NCBI RefSeq assembly: GCF_004684345.1
Contig: NZ_CP038469.1
Coordinates: forward strand, 2,356,001 to 2,420,000
DNA from: Citrobacter tructae
Lineage (GTDB): Bacteria > Pseudomonadota > Gammaproteobacteria > Enterobacterales > Enterobacteriaceae
Length of the DNA: 64,000 nucleotides
Direction: 5' to 3'
The position numbers and the translations under genes are program-made. Below, in pieces: positions 43,986-53,024 of this stretch. Each line of letters starts with the position of its first letter. The first letter of the stretch is position 1. The notes below the pieces were generated by a model that was given only the letters and a program-made list of their open reading frames with translations, had not been told where the DNA came from and made no database searches.

Positions 43986-44930
43986 ATGAGTATGATTGAT
44001 TGCTATGAGCCTGACTTTGTCCGGTTGTTTTTATCCCGTCAGCCGGATTCTGCATTACATGTCAGACTGTGCTGGGACACGGAAATTCGTCAGAGTCTGG
44101 CGCTCACCTCCCCGGCAAGCTGTCAGGCTGCGTTAGGCGATCCCAACGCTTTTGTCCTGCATACCACGCAATGCGAATCTGACGCGCAAGGCACGGTGTT
44201 ATCGCCACGCGATCAGGTATTGAATCAGTCAGCCCTGAATACCATCACCCTGCCCGGTTTGTCGTCAGAACTGCGCCTGTATGCGCTGGGCATCATGCTC
44301 TCTTTTTCCGATAAATGCCCCGGTGACAATAAAGATGTTCTGGAGAAACTGGCCTCGCTACCGCAGATTCTGGCGAGCTACGTGCAAGAGGGGAAACTGC
44401 AGGATCAGTTTGCACAATTGCCCAGCCTGCCTCAGCTTCAGCGTGAACTCATCACCCGTATAGGCAGCTGTGAATTCAACTGGGATCTGCTGCCGGAAAG
44501 TACGCGTAAACTGACATTGCCTCTGCAGGTAAGTCTGTTAATGCTGCAAGATGCCAACAGTGAAGCTTTACTCCAGCAGCAGCTCCAGGATCAATGGCTG
44601 AAAACCAATGAACGCTATTTCACGCAAGAGCCGTGGCTTTTCAGTAACTATCTGATTTACCGTCTTTACCATGACGTTTTCCCGCAACATGACAGCGAAA
44701 GTGCTCTCCAGCGTTACTTCTGGCTGGTCGCCGACGTCTTTATGATTCGTACATTATTTTGTCTGTGGACAATGGATGATTCCACGCTGAGCCATGACGA
44801 TATTTATGCCCTTTTTGCCCTGTTTGAAGACTGGCGCAACAGCGGCGATGCCGTCTCAGTACGCCAGCATATTCTGGACATACTGCCAGGAGCCCCTCTG
44901 CTCTCGGCATTTTCCCTGCTTACACGTTAG
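43986..44930 (+). CDS. lafV: LafV, FliB-like (flagellin lysine-N-methylase family) protein lacking the cysteine cluster
   Basis: A 314-residue protein. The N-terminus CYEPDFVRLFLSR resembles the FliB start (x-EPDFV-x-x-F). The segment SELRLYALGIMLSFS and the following helices fit the FliB pattern, and the position beside lfgN is that of lafV in Flag-2. FliB methylates flagellin lysines and uses N-terminal cysteines for an Fe-S cluster. Here the expected C-x-HCC region reads SALHVRLCWD, with only one cysteine left. It is also shorter than Salmonella FliB (about 400). It may be inactive or have another role. The family assignment is by eye. Confidence 0.6.
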   Translation: MSMIDCYEPDFVRLFLSRQPDSALHVRLCWDTEIRQSLALTSPASCQAALGDPNAFVLHTTQCESDAQGTVLSPRDQVLNQSALNTITLPGLSSELRLYALGIMLSFSDKCPGDNKDVLEKLASLPQILASYVQEGKLQDQFAQLPSLPQLQRELITRIGSCEFNWDLLPESTRKLTLPLQVSLLMLQDANSEALLQQQLQDQWLKTNERYFTQEPWLFSNYLIYRLYHDVFPQHDSESALQRYFWLVADVFMIRTLFCLWTMDDSTLSHDDIYALFALFEDWRNSGDAVSVRQHILDILPGAPLLSAFSLLTR

Positions 44931-44938
44931 CGCCTGTT

Positions 44939-44964
44939 GACCGGGTGAACGCCCGGTCTTTTTT
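44939..44964 (+). terminator. rho-independent terminator after lafV
   Basis: A 7-bp stem (GACCGGG / CCCGGTC) with a 6-base loop is followed by TTTTTTC. It lies 8 bases after the lafV stop. It separates lafV from the glycosylation genes and overlaps the first GTG of the next frame, which is therefore not the real start. Confidence 0.85.
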
Positions 44965-44986
44965 CGAATCGCGAATACACATCAAA

Positions 44987-47536
44987 ATGTCTGAATCATC
45001 TAAAGCACGCGCCGCCCTGACTGGCATTGTCAAAACTCTGGAAACTGGCCGCGAAAAACCTTTTGTCAGCGTCATCACGCCAACGTGGAACCGCGCCGCA
45101 TTTTTACCTTATTTACTCTATATGTACCGTTATCAGGATTATCCAGCCGATCGCAGAGAATTGGTGATCCTAGATGATTCCCCCCAGAGTCACCAGTCGA
45201 TCATCGACAGGTTGACGCAGAATCATCCCGAGAAATTTAATATTCGCTATATCTATCACCCGGAAAAACTCGATCTGGGTAAAAAGCGCAATATGCTCAA
45301 TGAATTGGCCCAGGGGGAATATATTCTCTGCATGGACGATGACGACTATTATCCGGCAGATAAAATTTCTTACACCATTGAGATGATGCAACGTCATCGG
45401 GCACTCATTTCCGGCTCCGATCAAATACCTATCTGGTACAGCCACATTAACCGGATATTCAAAACACGCAGCTTTGGCCCGCAAAATATTCTCAACGGTA
45501 CCTTCTGCTACCATCGTAATTACCTGAAAAAACACCGCTATGAAGATGAGTGTAATTTAGGTGAAGAGGAAGGCTTCACTAATCGCTTCACGGCCAATCC
45601 GCTGCAATTGCCGGGCGAGCGCACCATTATTTGTATCTCACACAGCCAAAATACGTTCGATAAAGACTTTGTGCTGGGTAGCAGCGAGCCACTGGAAACC
45701 TCGCTGGCACAGGCGATTGCAGACCCGATGCTGAAAAACTGGTATCAAAGCCTGCATAACGCCACCCATCATCAGCCGATCCAGTGGGATTACATCGAGC
45801 AGGTGGTGATCGTGAATCTGGATTCACGTACGGATCGTCTGGCGCTTATCCAGCAAGAGCTGGCACAACTGCATTTCCCCGCAGAAAAAATAACCCGACT
45901 GTCTGCTAGTGAGGCGATAAATGGGCGAACCGGAAGATGCCAGTCCCATCTTCAAGCACTCAAGCTGGCACAACAAATGGGGTGGAAAAATTACCTGCTG
46001 CTTGAGGATGACGCCGTTATCCTGAAACAGGAAAAACATATTCGGGTACTTAATTCACTGTTTAATGCCCTGCCTAAATTCCCGTGGGAGGTGATTCTTC
46101 TCGGCGGTGAAATTAAATACGGAAACGAGTTAAAAAGTCTGAATGGGATGATCCATGCTCGTGATTGCCAGAAAGTCTGTGCATATCTGGTCAACAGCCA
46201 TTATTACTCTGAGCTGTTTCAACAAATGGAGCACGACCTCTCTGATTCGCTTGAAGAACAATGGCAACCACTGTTAAGCGCAGGTAAATGGCTAGCATGC
46301 TACCCGAGCATTTGCTATCAGCGTATGGGGTATAGTGACATCGAAAATAAAGAAACAGATAATATTCGATTTTATTTCAATAAAATAAATAAAAGCCCAG
46401 CGACCACCAAAACAATCAGTCAAGCGGCCCCCAATAGCGTCGGCGAAACGATCGGTTTCTTTATGGAAACGACCTTCCACTACCAAATCTACCGCCCTAT
46501 TATTGCGGCGCTTCAGTCCCAAGGGCAGCGTTGTTCGTTGTTAATCAATGATCGCATGCCAAAACCCTTGCGGGACGACATGCTGAACCTGATACAAACT
46601 ATCAGCAATTCTGATCTGGGCGGGAATCTACTCTCCAGCATGTTGCAGACACGCCAGCGCTATAAATGCCTGATCAGCCCTTACTATATTTCACAACTCA
46701 ACGGACTGGCTGACATTCATGTACGAGCAATACACGGTCTGGTTAATGAGGCCTGGAGCCATGCGTGGTGGAACACGTTTTATCAGCTCATACTTTGCTT
46801 TGCGCCTTATACCCAACGCGCACTGGATATTAATGGCAGTACACGTATTGTCGGTAACCCGCGCTTTGATGACTGGCATACAAAAAATGAGAGATCGACA
46901 CTGCCATCAACCCTTAATCTCGATCCCAAAAAACCGACCATTTTGTATGTGCCAACCTATGGCTTATCCAGCTCTCTTCCTTCTTGGGCGGAAAAACTGT
47001 CACGTCTGAGCCATGGTTACAACCTTCTGCTTCTGGTCCAACATACGGTGCCTTACGCAAGTGAGGGTGAAAAAATGCTGACCCTTATGAATCGCTGGTT
47101 TAAGAAACAGATTACCACCTGCGATCTTGTTCTGCCTGTATTCGATAAAGCAGACTTTATCCTGACCGATAGTGACGAATGTACATTTGATGCCCTGCAT
47201 ATCAACAAGCCGGTTATTCAGCTCGCAATCTCTGGTGCAAAAACATCCACGGACAGTCAGACACCATGCACGCAAAAAATATCACCCATTGCTTATGATA
47301 TGAACGAATTAAGGTCGTTTCTCGCTGATACGTTTGACTGGTCAACGCTGCAAAAATCCATCGATAACATCCGTAGCCAGTATTGTGATGCGTTTATGGA
47401 TGGAAAAGCAGGTGAAAGAGCAGCACTCACCATTATGGATAGTATTAAGCATTCCGACATAAATGAAAGAAATAGACTATTAGTGAGTCTACGGAAAAAA
47501 CTATTCGCTAAAAATATATCATTCTCAGAAAAATAA
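44987..47536 (+). CDS. three-domain glycosyltransferase (GT2 + GT25 + TagF-like)
   Basis: An 849-residue cytoplasmic enzyme with three parts. Residues about 24-240 form a GT2 domain (FVSVITPTWNRAAFLPYLLY; DDDD at 117-120 as the DxD site). Residues about 270-450 form a GT25-like domain (VVIVNLDSRTDRLALIQQEL; LLLEDDAVIL with EDD at 340-342). Residues about 485-830 resemble CDP-glycerol glycerophosphotransferases of the TagF type (PTILYVPTYG, DFILTDSDECTFDALHINKP). The frame is open to a GTG inside the preceding terminator; the ATG at 44987 is the first sensible start. It probably builds the flagellin glycan. The acceptor is unknown. Confidence 0.78.
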   Translation: MSESSKARAALTGIVKTLETGREKPFVSVITPTWNRAAFLPYLLYMYRYQDYPADRRELVILDDSPQSHQSIIDRLTQNHPEKFNIRYIYHPEKLDLGKKRNMLNELAQGEYILCMDDDDYYPADKISYTIEMMQRHRALISGSDQIPIWYSHINRIFKTRSFGPQNILNGTFCYHRNYLKKHRYEDECNLGEEEGFTNRFTANPLQLPGERTIICISHSQNTFDKDFVLGSSEPLETSLAQAIADPMLKNWYQSLHNATHHQPIQWDYIEQVVIVNLDSRTDRLALIQQELAQLHFPAEKITRLSASEAINGRTGRCQSHLQALKLAQQMGWKNYLLLEDDAVILKQEKHIRVLNSLFNALPKFPWEVILLGGEIKYGNELKSLNGMIHARDCQKVCAYLVNSHYYSELFQQMEHDLSDSLEEQWQPLLSAGKWLACYPSICYQRMGYSDIENKETDNIRFYFNKINKSPATTKTISQAAPNSVGETIGFFMETTFHYQIYRPIIAALQSQGQRCSLLINDRMPKPLRDDMLNLIQTISNSDLGGNLLSSMLQTRQRYKCLISPYYISQLNGLADIHVRAIHGLVNEAWSHAWWNTFYQLILCFAPYTQRALDINGSTRIVGNPRFDDWHTKNERSTLPSTLNLDPKKPTILYVPTYGLSSSLPSWAEKLSRLSHGYNLLLLVQHTVPYASEGEKMLTLMNRWFKKQITTCDLVLPVFDKADFILTDSDECTFDALHINKPVIQLAISGAKTSTDSQTPCTQKISPIAYDMNELRSFLADTFDWSTLQKSIDNIRSQYCDAFMDGKAGERAALTIMDSIKHSDINERNRLLVSLRKKLFAKNISFSEK

Positions 47537-47770
47537 TCTCTTATAACAGGTTAAACACACCAACCAGGATTGGTGTAAAAAATAAGATCGCAGCACCATG
47601 ATTTCACGGGTCAACACCACCGTAAAGTCAGGGCGGTAGCGTGCCTGAAAATGATAGAATACAAATTCATATCATTAACAAAACAGGTTGTCATGAATTT
47701 TTTTACTCTCTTTTAGAACATTTATGCAACACAAACACCCTAAGCAATATTTTTGTTCGGTAGACTCACA

Positions 47771-48961
47771 ATGAATAACATCTCACAGTTAATTGGTAGA
47801 GAATATAATTTATTTGCCAATGACATCGCCAGTCATGAAAAAGAATTAAAAACCATAATCGCAAATTCGAGTTTTCTTGTGCTCGGCGGAGCCGGATCTA
47901 TTGGCCAAGCGGTAACGAAAGAAATATTCAAACGTCAGCCTAAAAAGTTACACATTGTTGACATTAGCGAAAACAACATGGTTGAGTTGGTTCGCGATAT
48001 CAGAAGCTCATGTGGTTATACTGAAGGTGATTTTCAAACCTTTGTCTTAGATATTGGGTCACTGACATATGATGCGTTTATCAAATCTGACGGTAAATAT
48101 GATTATATCCTCAACTTGTCCGCGCTAAAGCATGTCCGCAGTGAGAAAGATCCTTTTACTTTAATGCGGATGGTTGAAGTTAATATTCTCAATACTGAAA
48201 AATCTATAAGCCAATCGATCGCCGCAAACGCTAAAAAATATTTTTGCGTTTCCACAGATAAGGCAGCGAATCCGGTCAACATGATGGGTGCATCAAAACA
48301 CATCATGGAAATGTTTTTAATGCGACAAAGTGAACAGATTGATATCTCAACGGCGCGCTTTGCAAATGTCGCATTCTCCGACGGTTCACTGTTACATGGA
48401 TTTAAACAGCGGCTTAATAAACAACAACCTCTCGTTGCGCCCAATGATATTAAGCGCTACTTTGTCACTCCGCAGGAATCGGGCGAGCTTTGTTTGCTAT
48501 CCTGCATTTTTGGAGATAACCGGGATATCTTCTTTCCTAAATTGGACCCACAACAACACTTGATATCATTTTCCGATATTGCCGTACGCTATTTGCAACA
48601 GCGAGGCTTCGAACCCTGGCTATGCCAATCAGAAGATGAAGCGCGCGAACTGGCAAAATCTCTCCCGGAAAAAGGAAAATGGCCATGCTTATTTACATCC
48701 AGTGATACTACCGGTGAAAAAGATTTCGAAGAGTTTTTTACCGCTAATGAAAAGTTAGACATGGATCGATATGCAAAAATCGGCGTTATTAAAAACGCCC
48801 TTAGTTATGACAATGCATTGCTAACACGCTTTGAGTCTAAAATTAACACCATGCGTAATGAACTGCAGTGGAATAAAGAAGACTTTATTAGATTGTTTTT
48901 TACGATGATCCCAGACTTTGCACATAAAGAGACAGGGAAATATCTTGATGGAAAAATGTAA
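47771..48961 (+). CDS. legB: nucleotide-sugar 4,6-dehydratase (LegB step)
   Basis: A 396-residue extended short-chain dehydrogenase. The NAD(P) motif VLGGAGSIGQ lies at residues 37-46. The family segments SALKHVRSEKDPF and STDKAANPVNMMGASK follow; the usual YxxxK is MxxxK, as in CapD/FlaA1-type 4,6-dehydratases. In legionaminic acid synthesis this enzyme makes the 4-keto-6-deoxy sugar from NDP-GlcNAc. An in-frame TTG 18 bases upstream is less likely than the ATG at 47771. It is the first of seven tightly spaced genes; 234 bases before it hold no clear promoter. Confidence 0.82.
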   Translation: MNNISQLIGREYNLFANDIASHEKELKTIIANSSFLVLGGAGSIGQAVTKEIFKRQPKKLHIVDISENNMVELVRDIRSSCGYTEGDFQTFVLDIGSLTYDAFIKSDGKYDYILNLSALKHVRSEKDPFTLMRMVEVNILNTEKSISQSIAANAKKYFCVSTDKAANPVNMMGASKHIMEMFLMRQSEQIDISTARFANVAFSDGSLLHGFKQRLNKQQPLVAPNDIKRYFVTPQESGELCLLSCIFGDNRDIFFPKLDPQQHLISFSDIAVRYLQQRGFEPWLCQSEDEARELAKSLPEKGKWPCLFTSSDTTGEKDFEEFFTANEKLDMDRYAKIGVIKNALSYDNALLTRFESKINTMRNELQWNKEDFIRLFFTMIPDFAHKETGKYLDGKM

Positions 48962-48976
48962 CAAAGGTATTTTACG

Positions 48977-50125
48977 ATGAACAGTCAGTTAGTCATCGAT
49001 TTTATTCGCGACACCTATAAAACCAATAATTTTATTCCACTGCATGCTCCCTCTTTTGAGGGTAATGAAAAAAAATATGTCCTTGATACGCTGAACAGTA
49101 CCTTTGTTTCCAGTGTCGGAAAGTATGTTGACGACTTCGAAAGTAAAATACAGCGTTATACCGGAACCGCAAGAGCCATCGCTACAGTTAATGGCACCGC
49201 GGCACTCAGTACTGCGCTCTATCTTGCTGGAGTGGGACGCAATGATCTTGTGCTCACTCAAGCTTTAACCTTTGTGGCTACCTGCAACGCGCTTTATCAC
49301 CTTGGCGCTGAACCTGTATTTATCGATATATCTAAAACAAGTCTGGGGCTTTGCCCGGTAGCAATGGAGAACTGGTTAGACGAAAACGCAGAGCGCATAG
49401 AAAATGAATGTATTCATAAAAAAACAGGAAGAACTATCCGCGCGGCAGTTCCCATGCACACCTTTGGTCACCCCGTCGAACTTGATGAAATTCTCGCCGT
49501 ATGTAACAAATGGCATATTACCTTGATTGAAGATGCCGCAGAAAGCCTGGGTTCATTTTATAAAGATACACATACCGGTACTGCCGGAAAATATGGTGTA
49601 CTCAGTTTCAATGGTAATAAAGTGATAACCACCGGTGGCGGTGGCATGGTTTTGTGTAAATATGCCGATGCCGGTATCAGAGCCAAGCACATAACCACGA
49701 CGGCTAAAGTACCCCATCCTTATGAGTTCTTTCATGATGAACCGGGATTCAATTCCCGCATGCCTAATCTGAATGCGGCGCTGGGATGTGGTCAAATGGA
49801 ACATCTGAATAGGTTTCTTCAGCAAAAGCGAACGCTGGCTATGCGTTATGCAGAATTCTTCAGTGATTCTGCGTTTAAATTTGTTAAAGAACCTGCCTAT
49901 GCACAGTCAAATTACTGGCTAAACGCCGTCATCTGTGAAAATAAAGAGGCCCAAAAGGCATTTCTTTATCAAATGAATATGGCAAAAGTGATGGTCCGTC
50001 CGGCATGGAAACTCATGCATCGCTTGCCTATGTTCTCTCATGCTATGCGCGGTGACTTAACACAATCAATCTATATAGAAGAGCGCTTGGTTAATTTACC
50101 CAGCTCAGCATCCAATTTATTATGA
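48977..50125 (+). CDS. legC: PLP-dependent sugar 4-aminotransferase (LegC step)
   Basis: A 382-residue DegT/DnrJ/EryC1-type aminotransferase. The cofactor lysine sits in SFNGNKVITTGGGG (about residue 215), and IPLHAPSFEGNEKKYVLDTL is the typical N-terminus. It would place the 4-amino group on the keto sugar from LegB. The gene starts 15 bases after legB with AAAGG as the ribosome site, and its stop overlaps legG. Confidence 0.85.
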   Translation: MNSQLVIDFIRDTYKTNNFIPLHAPSFEGNEKKYVLDTLNSTFVSSVGKYVDDFESKIQRYTGTARAIATVNGTAALSTALYLAGVGRNDLVLTQALTFVATCNALYHLGAEPVFIDISKTSLGLCPVAMENWLDENAERIENECIHKKTGRTIRAAVPMHTFGHPVELDEILAVCNKWHITLIEDAAESLGSFYKDTHTGTAGKYGVLSFNGNKVITTGGGGMVLCKYADAGIRAKHITTTAKVPHPYEFFHDEPGFNSRMPNLNAALGCGQMEHLNRFLQQKRTLAMRYAEFFSDSAFKFVKEPAYAQSNYWLNAVICENKEAQKAFLYQMNMAKVMVRPAWKLMHRLPMFSHAMRGDLTQSIYIEERLVNLPSSASNLL

Positions 50126-51285
50126 TATCAACAAGAATGAAAATAGCCGTATTTACCGGTACCCGTGCAGAATATGGACTGATGTACTGGTTGATGAAAG
50201 ATATCCAGGCAGACCCGACACTCCAACTTCAATTATTGGTTAGCGGGATGCACCTCTCTCCTGAATTTGGTTTTACCTGGCAGGAAATAGAGAAAGATGG
50301 GTTTCTCATTGATGAGAAAATAGAAATTTTACTCTCTTCAGATTCTGCTGTCGGTGTGGCCAAAAGCGTAGGGCTGGGAATACTTGGGTTTTCTGATGCT
50401 TTAATGCGACTTCAACCCGATCTTTTAATCCTATTAGGCGATCGGTTTGAAGCGCTTGCTGCAGCACAAACAGCGATGTTCCTTCGTATTCCAGTCATGC
50501 ATCTGCACGGCGGCGAAATAACCGAAGGGGCATATGATGATGCAATTCGCCATGCTATCACCAAACTTAGTTACCTCCATGGCGTCTCGACTGAAGTACA
50601 TCGCCATCGGGTTATCCAGTTGGGCGAAGCGCCTTCCAGAGTTGTAAACGTCGGAGCGGTAGGGCTTGATCATCTGCAAAGAAGTTCGTTCCTAGCCTTA
50701 GATAAATTAGCATCTTCACTCAACTTTGCGTTGCAGCGTCCCTACTTCTTGGTGTCCTATCACCCGGTAACATTAGGCAATGAACCTGCGCAGGAGAGTT
50801 TTAGCCAATTATTATCCGCGCTGGATGCCTTTCCTGAATATCAGATTATTTTAACCTGGCCAAATGCTGACGATGGTGGCAGGAAGATCATTAACCAACT
50901 GGAAAAGTATGCGCAAAGAAATCCGCAACGCGTCCTTGCGATCCCATCCCTTGGACAGCATCGTTATCTCAGCGCCATCAAGCACGCTGCTGCATTAATC
51001 GGTAATTCTTCCAGCGGCATTATTGAAGCTCCTGCATTTCATGTTCCGACAGTAAACATTGGCGAAAGACAACGTGGACGAATCGCCGCTAAAAGCGTTC
51101 TCCACAGTCCCGTTATCACCGAGAATATCGTCCAAACCATTCATCAAGCACTCAATCATACTTATAAAACTGCCGATGAAATCATTATTAACCCCTATGG
51201 ACAAGGTGATGCCAGTGCAAAGATTCTGACCATGATTAAATCAACACAATTTAGTTCCCAGAAAACATTTTACGATCTGAAGTGA
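50122..51285 (+). CDS. legG: hydrolysing NDP-sugar 2-epimerase, NeuC-like (LegG step)
   Basis: A 387-residue enzyme of the NeuC/WecB fold. Signatures are KIAVFTGTRAEYGLMYWLMK at the N-terminus, LHGGEITEGAYDDAIRHAIT in the middle and GNSSSGIIEAP near residue 295. It releases the free 2,4-diacetamido-trideoxy-mannose needed by the synthase. The ATG at 50122 overlaps the legC stop (ATGA); an ATG at 50137 would start directly at MKIAVFTG and is a fair alternative. Confidence 0.86.
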   Translation: MISTRMKIAVFTGTRAEYGLMYWLMKDIQADPTLQLQLLVSGMHLSPEFGFTWQEIEKDGFLIDEKIEILLSSDSAVGVAKSVGLGILGFSDALMRLQPDLLILLGDRFEALAAAQTAMFLRIPVMHLHGGEITEGAYDDAIRHAITKLSYLHGVSTEVHRHRVIQLGEAPSRVVNVGAVGLDHLQRSSFLALDKLASSLNFALQRPYFLVSYHPVTLGNEPAQESFSQLLSALDAFPEYQIILTWPNADDGGRKIINQLEKYAQRNPQRVLAIPSLGQHRYLSAIKHAAALIGNSSSGIIEAPAFHVPTVNIGERQRGRIAAKSVLHSPVITENIVQTIHQALNHTYKTADEIIINPYGQGDASAKILTMIKSTQFSSQKTFYDLK

Positions 51286-51291
51286 ATAACA

Positions 51292-52365
51292 ATGACATTA
51301 ATTATTGCAGAAGCGGGTGTTAATCATAACGGAGATGAACAACTGGCGTTTGAACTTGTAGATGCTGCACATAAAGCAGGTGCGGACATTATTAAATTTC
51401 AAACATTTAAGGCCCATAATCTTGTCACTGAACATGCTCAACAGGCTGATTATCAAATTGCCAATACGCAAAAACAAGAATCACAGCTCGCGATGCTTAG
51501 CCGACTTGAACTTTCGTGGGACGCTCATCACACACTGGCAAAATACTGTCATTCGCTGGGGATAGAGTTTCTCTCTACGGCATTCGACTCAGAAAGTCTC
51601 CATTTTCTCGTCCACGATCTGGGGTTAACACGTTTAAAATTACCCTCCGGCGAATTGACCAACGCTCCACTGGTTCTGGAGTATGCGAGGAGCGGCTGCA
51701 ACATCATTGTTTCTACTGGCATGGCCTCGTTATCTGAAATTGAATCAGCCCTTAGCGTTATGGCTTTTGGCTTTACTACGCCAGAGGATGAATATCCCTG
51801 TTACGCATCATTTGAAAAAGCCTACATTTCTGCTGAAGGCCAACAAGCGTTAAAGCAAAAAGTCATACTGCTCCACTGTACAACAGAATATCCGGCACCG
51901 ATAAATGAGATTAATTTACAGGTCATCGATACGTTAAGTTCTGCATTCGATCTTCCTACTGGCTATTCCGACCATAGTGAAGGAATCTACATTCCTGTCG
52001 CCGCTGCGGCCAGGGGTGCTACTGTTATTGAAAAGCACTTTACACTCAATAAAAATATGGAAGGACCAGACCATAAAGCTTCCCTGACATCTGAAGAATT
52101 GGCAGAAATGATTACGGCGATTCGCCAAATCGAACAGGCTCTAGGCCATAAAATTAAAGCGGCAACGGCATCAGAATCCAAAAATAAACATATCGTTAGA
52201 AAGAGTCTGGTTGCTGCCCAAGAGATTCGTTCAGGGGAATGTTTTACTGAGGACAATGTAATGATAAAAAGACCCGGCGTTGGTATGTCGCCTTACTCAT
52301 ATTGGGATGTCCTGAAAAAAAATGCAACAAGAGACTACCAACCTGGAGATATTATCATTGAGTAA
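51292..52365 (+). CDS. legI: nonulosonic acid synthase, NeuB-like (LegI step)
   Basis: A 357-residue TIM-barrel synthase that condenses the six-carbon sugar with phosphoenolpyruvate to a nine-carbon keto acid. Signatures are IIAEAGVNHNGDEQLAFELV at the N-terminus and GYSDHSEGIYIPVAAAARGA near residues 223-242. A C-terminal antifreeze-like SAF domain (about 290-357: KSLVAAQEIRSGECFTEDNV) follows. NeuB, LegI and PseI are hard to tell apart by eye; LegI is chosen from the operon set. It overlaps legH by 8 bases. Confidence 0.88.
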   Translation: MTLIIAEAGVNHNGDEQLAFELVDAAHKAGADIIKFQTFKAHNLVTEHAQQADYQIANTQKQESQLAMLSRLELSWDAHHTLAKYCHSLGIEFLSTAFDSESLHFLVHDLGLTRLKLPSGELTNAPLVLEYARSGCNIIVSTGMASLSEIESALSVMAFGFTTPEDEYPCYASFEKAYISAEGQQALKQKVILLHCTTEYPAPINEINLQVIDTLSSAFDLPTGYSDHSEGIYIPVAAAARGATVIEKHFTLNKNMEGPDHKASLTSEELAEMITAIRQIEQALGHKIKAATASESKNKHIVRKSLVAAQEIRSGECFTEDNVMIKRPGVGMSPYSYWDVLKKNATRDYQPGDIIIE

Positions 52366-52999
52366 GACATTACGAAAAATCGTTATGCTCGGTTCAGGCG
52401 GACATGCTGCAGCATTGTTTGATATATTACAACAAAATAATGAGACAATTGATCTGATTGTTGCTCCTCACATTCCCAGAGAACGAATGATATTCAAGGG
52501 AATCGATGTCATCAGTGATAATGAGTTCACCAAGACCAACCATCCGAATGATGTTATTTTAATTAATGGCATCGGTATGTTTCCTTACTCACTGCGGAGA
52601 GAACATATATATACCGAATACACAACGCTAGGGTATCAGTTTAAGAGCATTATTTCCAAACACGCAATTATATCCTCCTCCATCACTTTGGGGGAAGGCG
52701 TTCAAATTCTACCCGGTACCATAATACAAATCGGTGTCCATATCGGTGACAACAGTATTCTCAATACCCGTTCAGTCGTTGAGCATGACTGTACAATCGG
52801 CAAGCATAACCATATTGCTCCTGGTGCCATTCTTTGCGGTGGTGTTAGCACCGGAACCAGCACATTCATTGGTGCCGGTGCTGTCATCATTCAAAATATC
52901 AGAATTGGCGAAAAAACAATTATTGGTGCTGGAACAGTAATAACAAAAGATATTGCATCACACCATATTGTGTACCCCAGCAATAAAAGTCATTACTAA
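52358..52999 (+). CDS. legH: sugar N-acetyltransferase, NeuD/PglD-like (LegH step)
   Basis: A 213-residue enzyme with an N-terminal Rossmann-like part (KIVMLGSGGHAAALFDILQQ) and a C-terminal left-handed beta-helix of hexapeptide repeats (ILPGTIIQIGVHIGDNSILN, GVSTGTSTFIGAGAVI). The conserved VEHDC with its likely catalytic His is present. It would acetylate the 4-amino group. Frames open upstream inside legI; the TTG at 52358 has GGAG 10 bases before it and overlaps the legI end, giving the usual family length. Confidence 0.82.
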   Translation: MSKTLRKIVMLGSGGHAAALFDILQQNNETIDLIVAPHIPRERMIFKGIDVISDNEFTKTNHPNDVILINGIGMFPYSLRREHIYTEYTTLGYQFKSIISKHAIISSSITLGEGVQILPGTIIQIGVHIGDNSILNTRSVVEHDCTIGKHNHIAPGAILCGGVSTGTSTFIGAGAVIIQNIRIGEKTIIGAGTVITKDIASHHIVYPSNKSHY

Positions 53000-53024
53000 C
53001 TCCAGTCTCTTCAAGGTATTCTGC

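Noticed and set aside
44945..44986. GTG start for the large glycosyltransferase at 44945
   Set aside because: It lies inside the stem of the terminator behind lafV, has no ribosome site, and adds a 14-residue tail before the first sensible ATG at 44987.
47557..47576. Hairpin ACACCAA/TTGGTGT after the large glycosyltransferase as its terminator
   Set aside because: On the plus strand it is followed by A residues, not T; it would only work for minus-strand transcripts, which are not expected there.
47629..47644. GG-N10-GC element before legB (AGGGCGGTAGCGTGCC)
   Set aside because: Only the bare GG/GC and one T match; the sequence is GC-rich and far from the gene. Not convincing as a sigma54 promoter.
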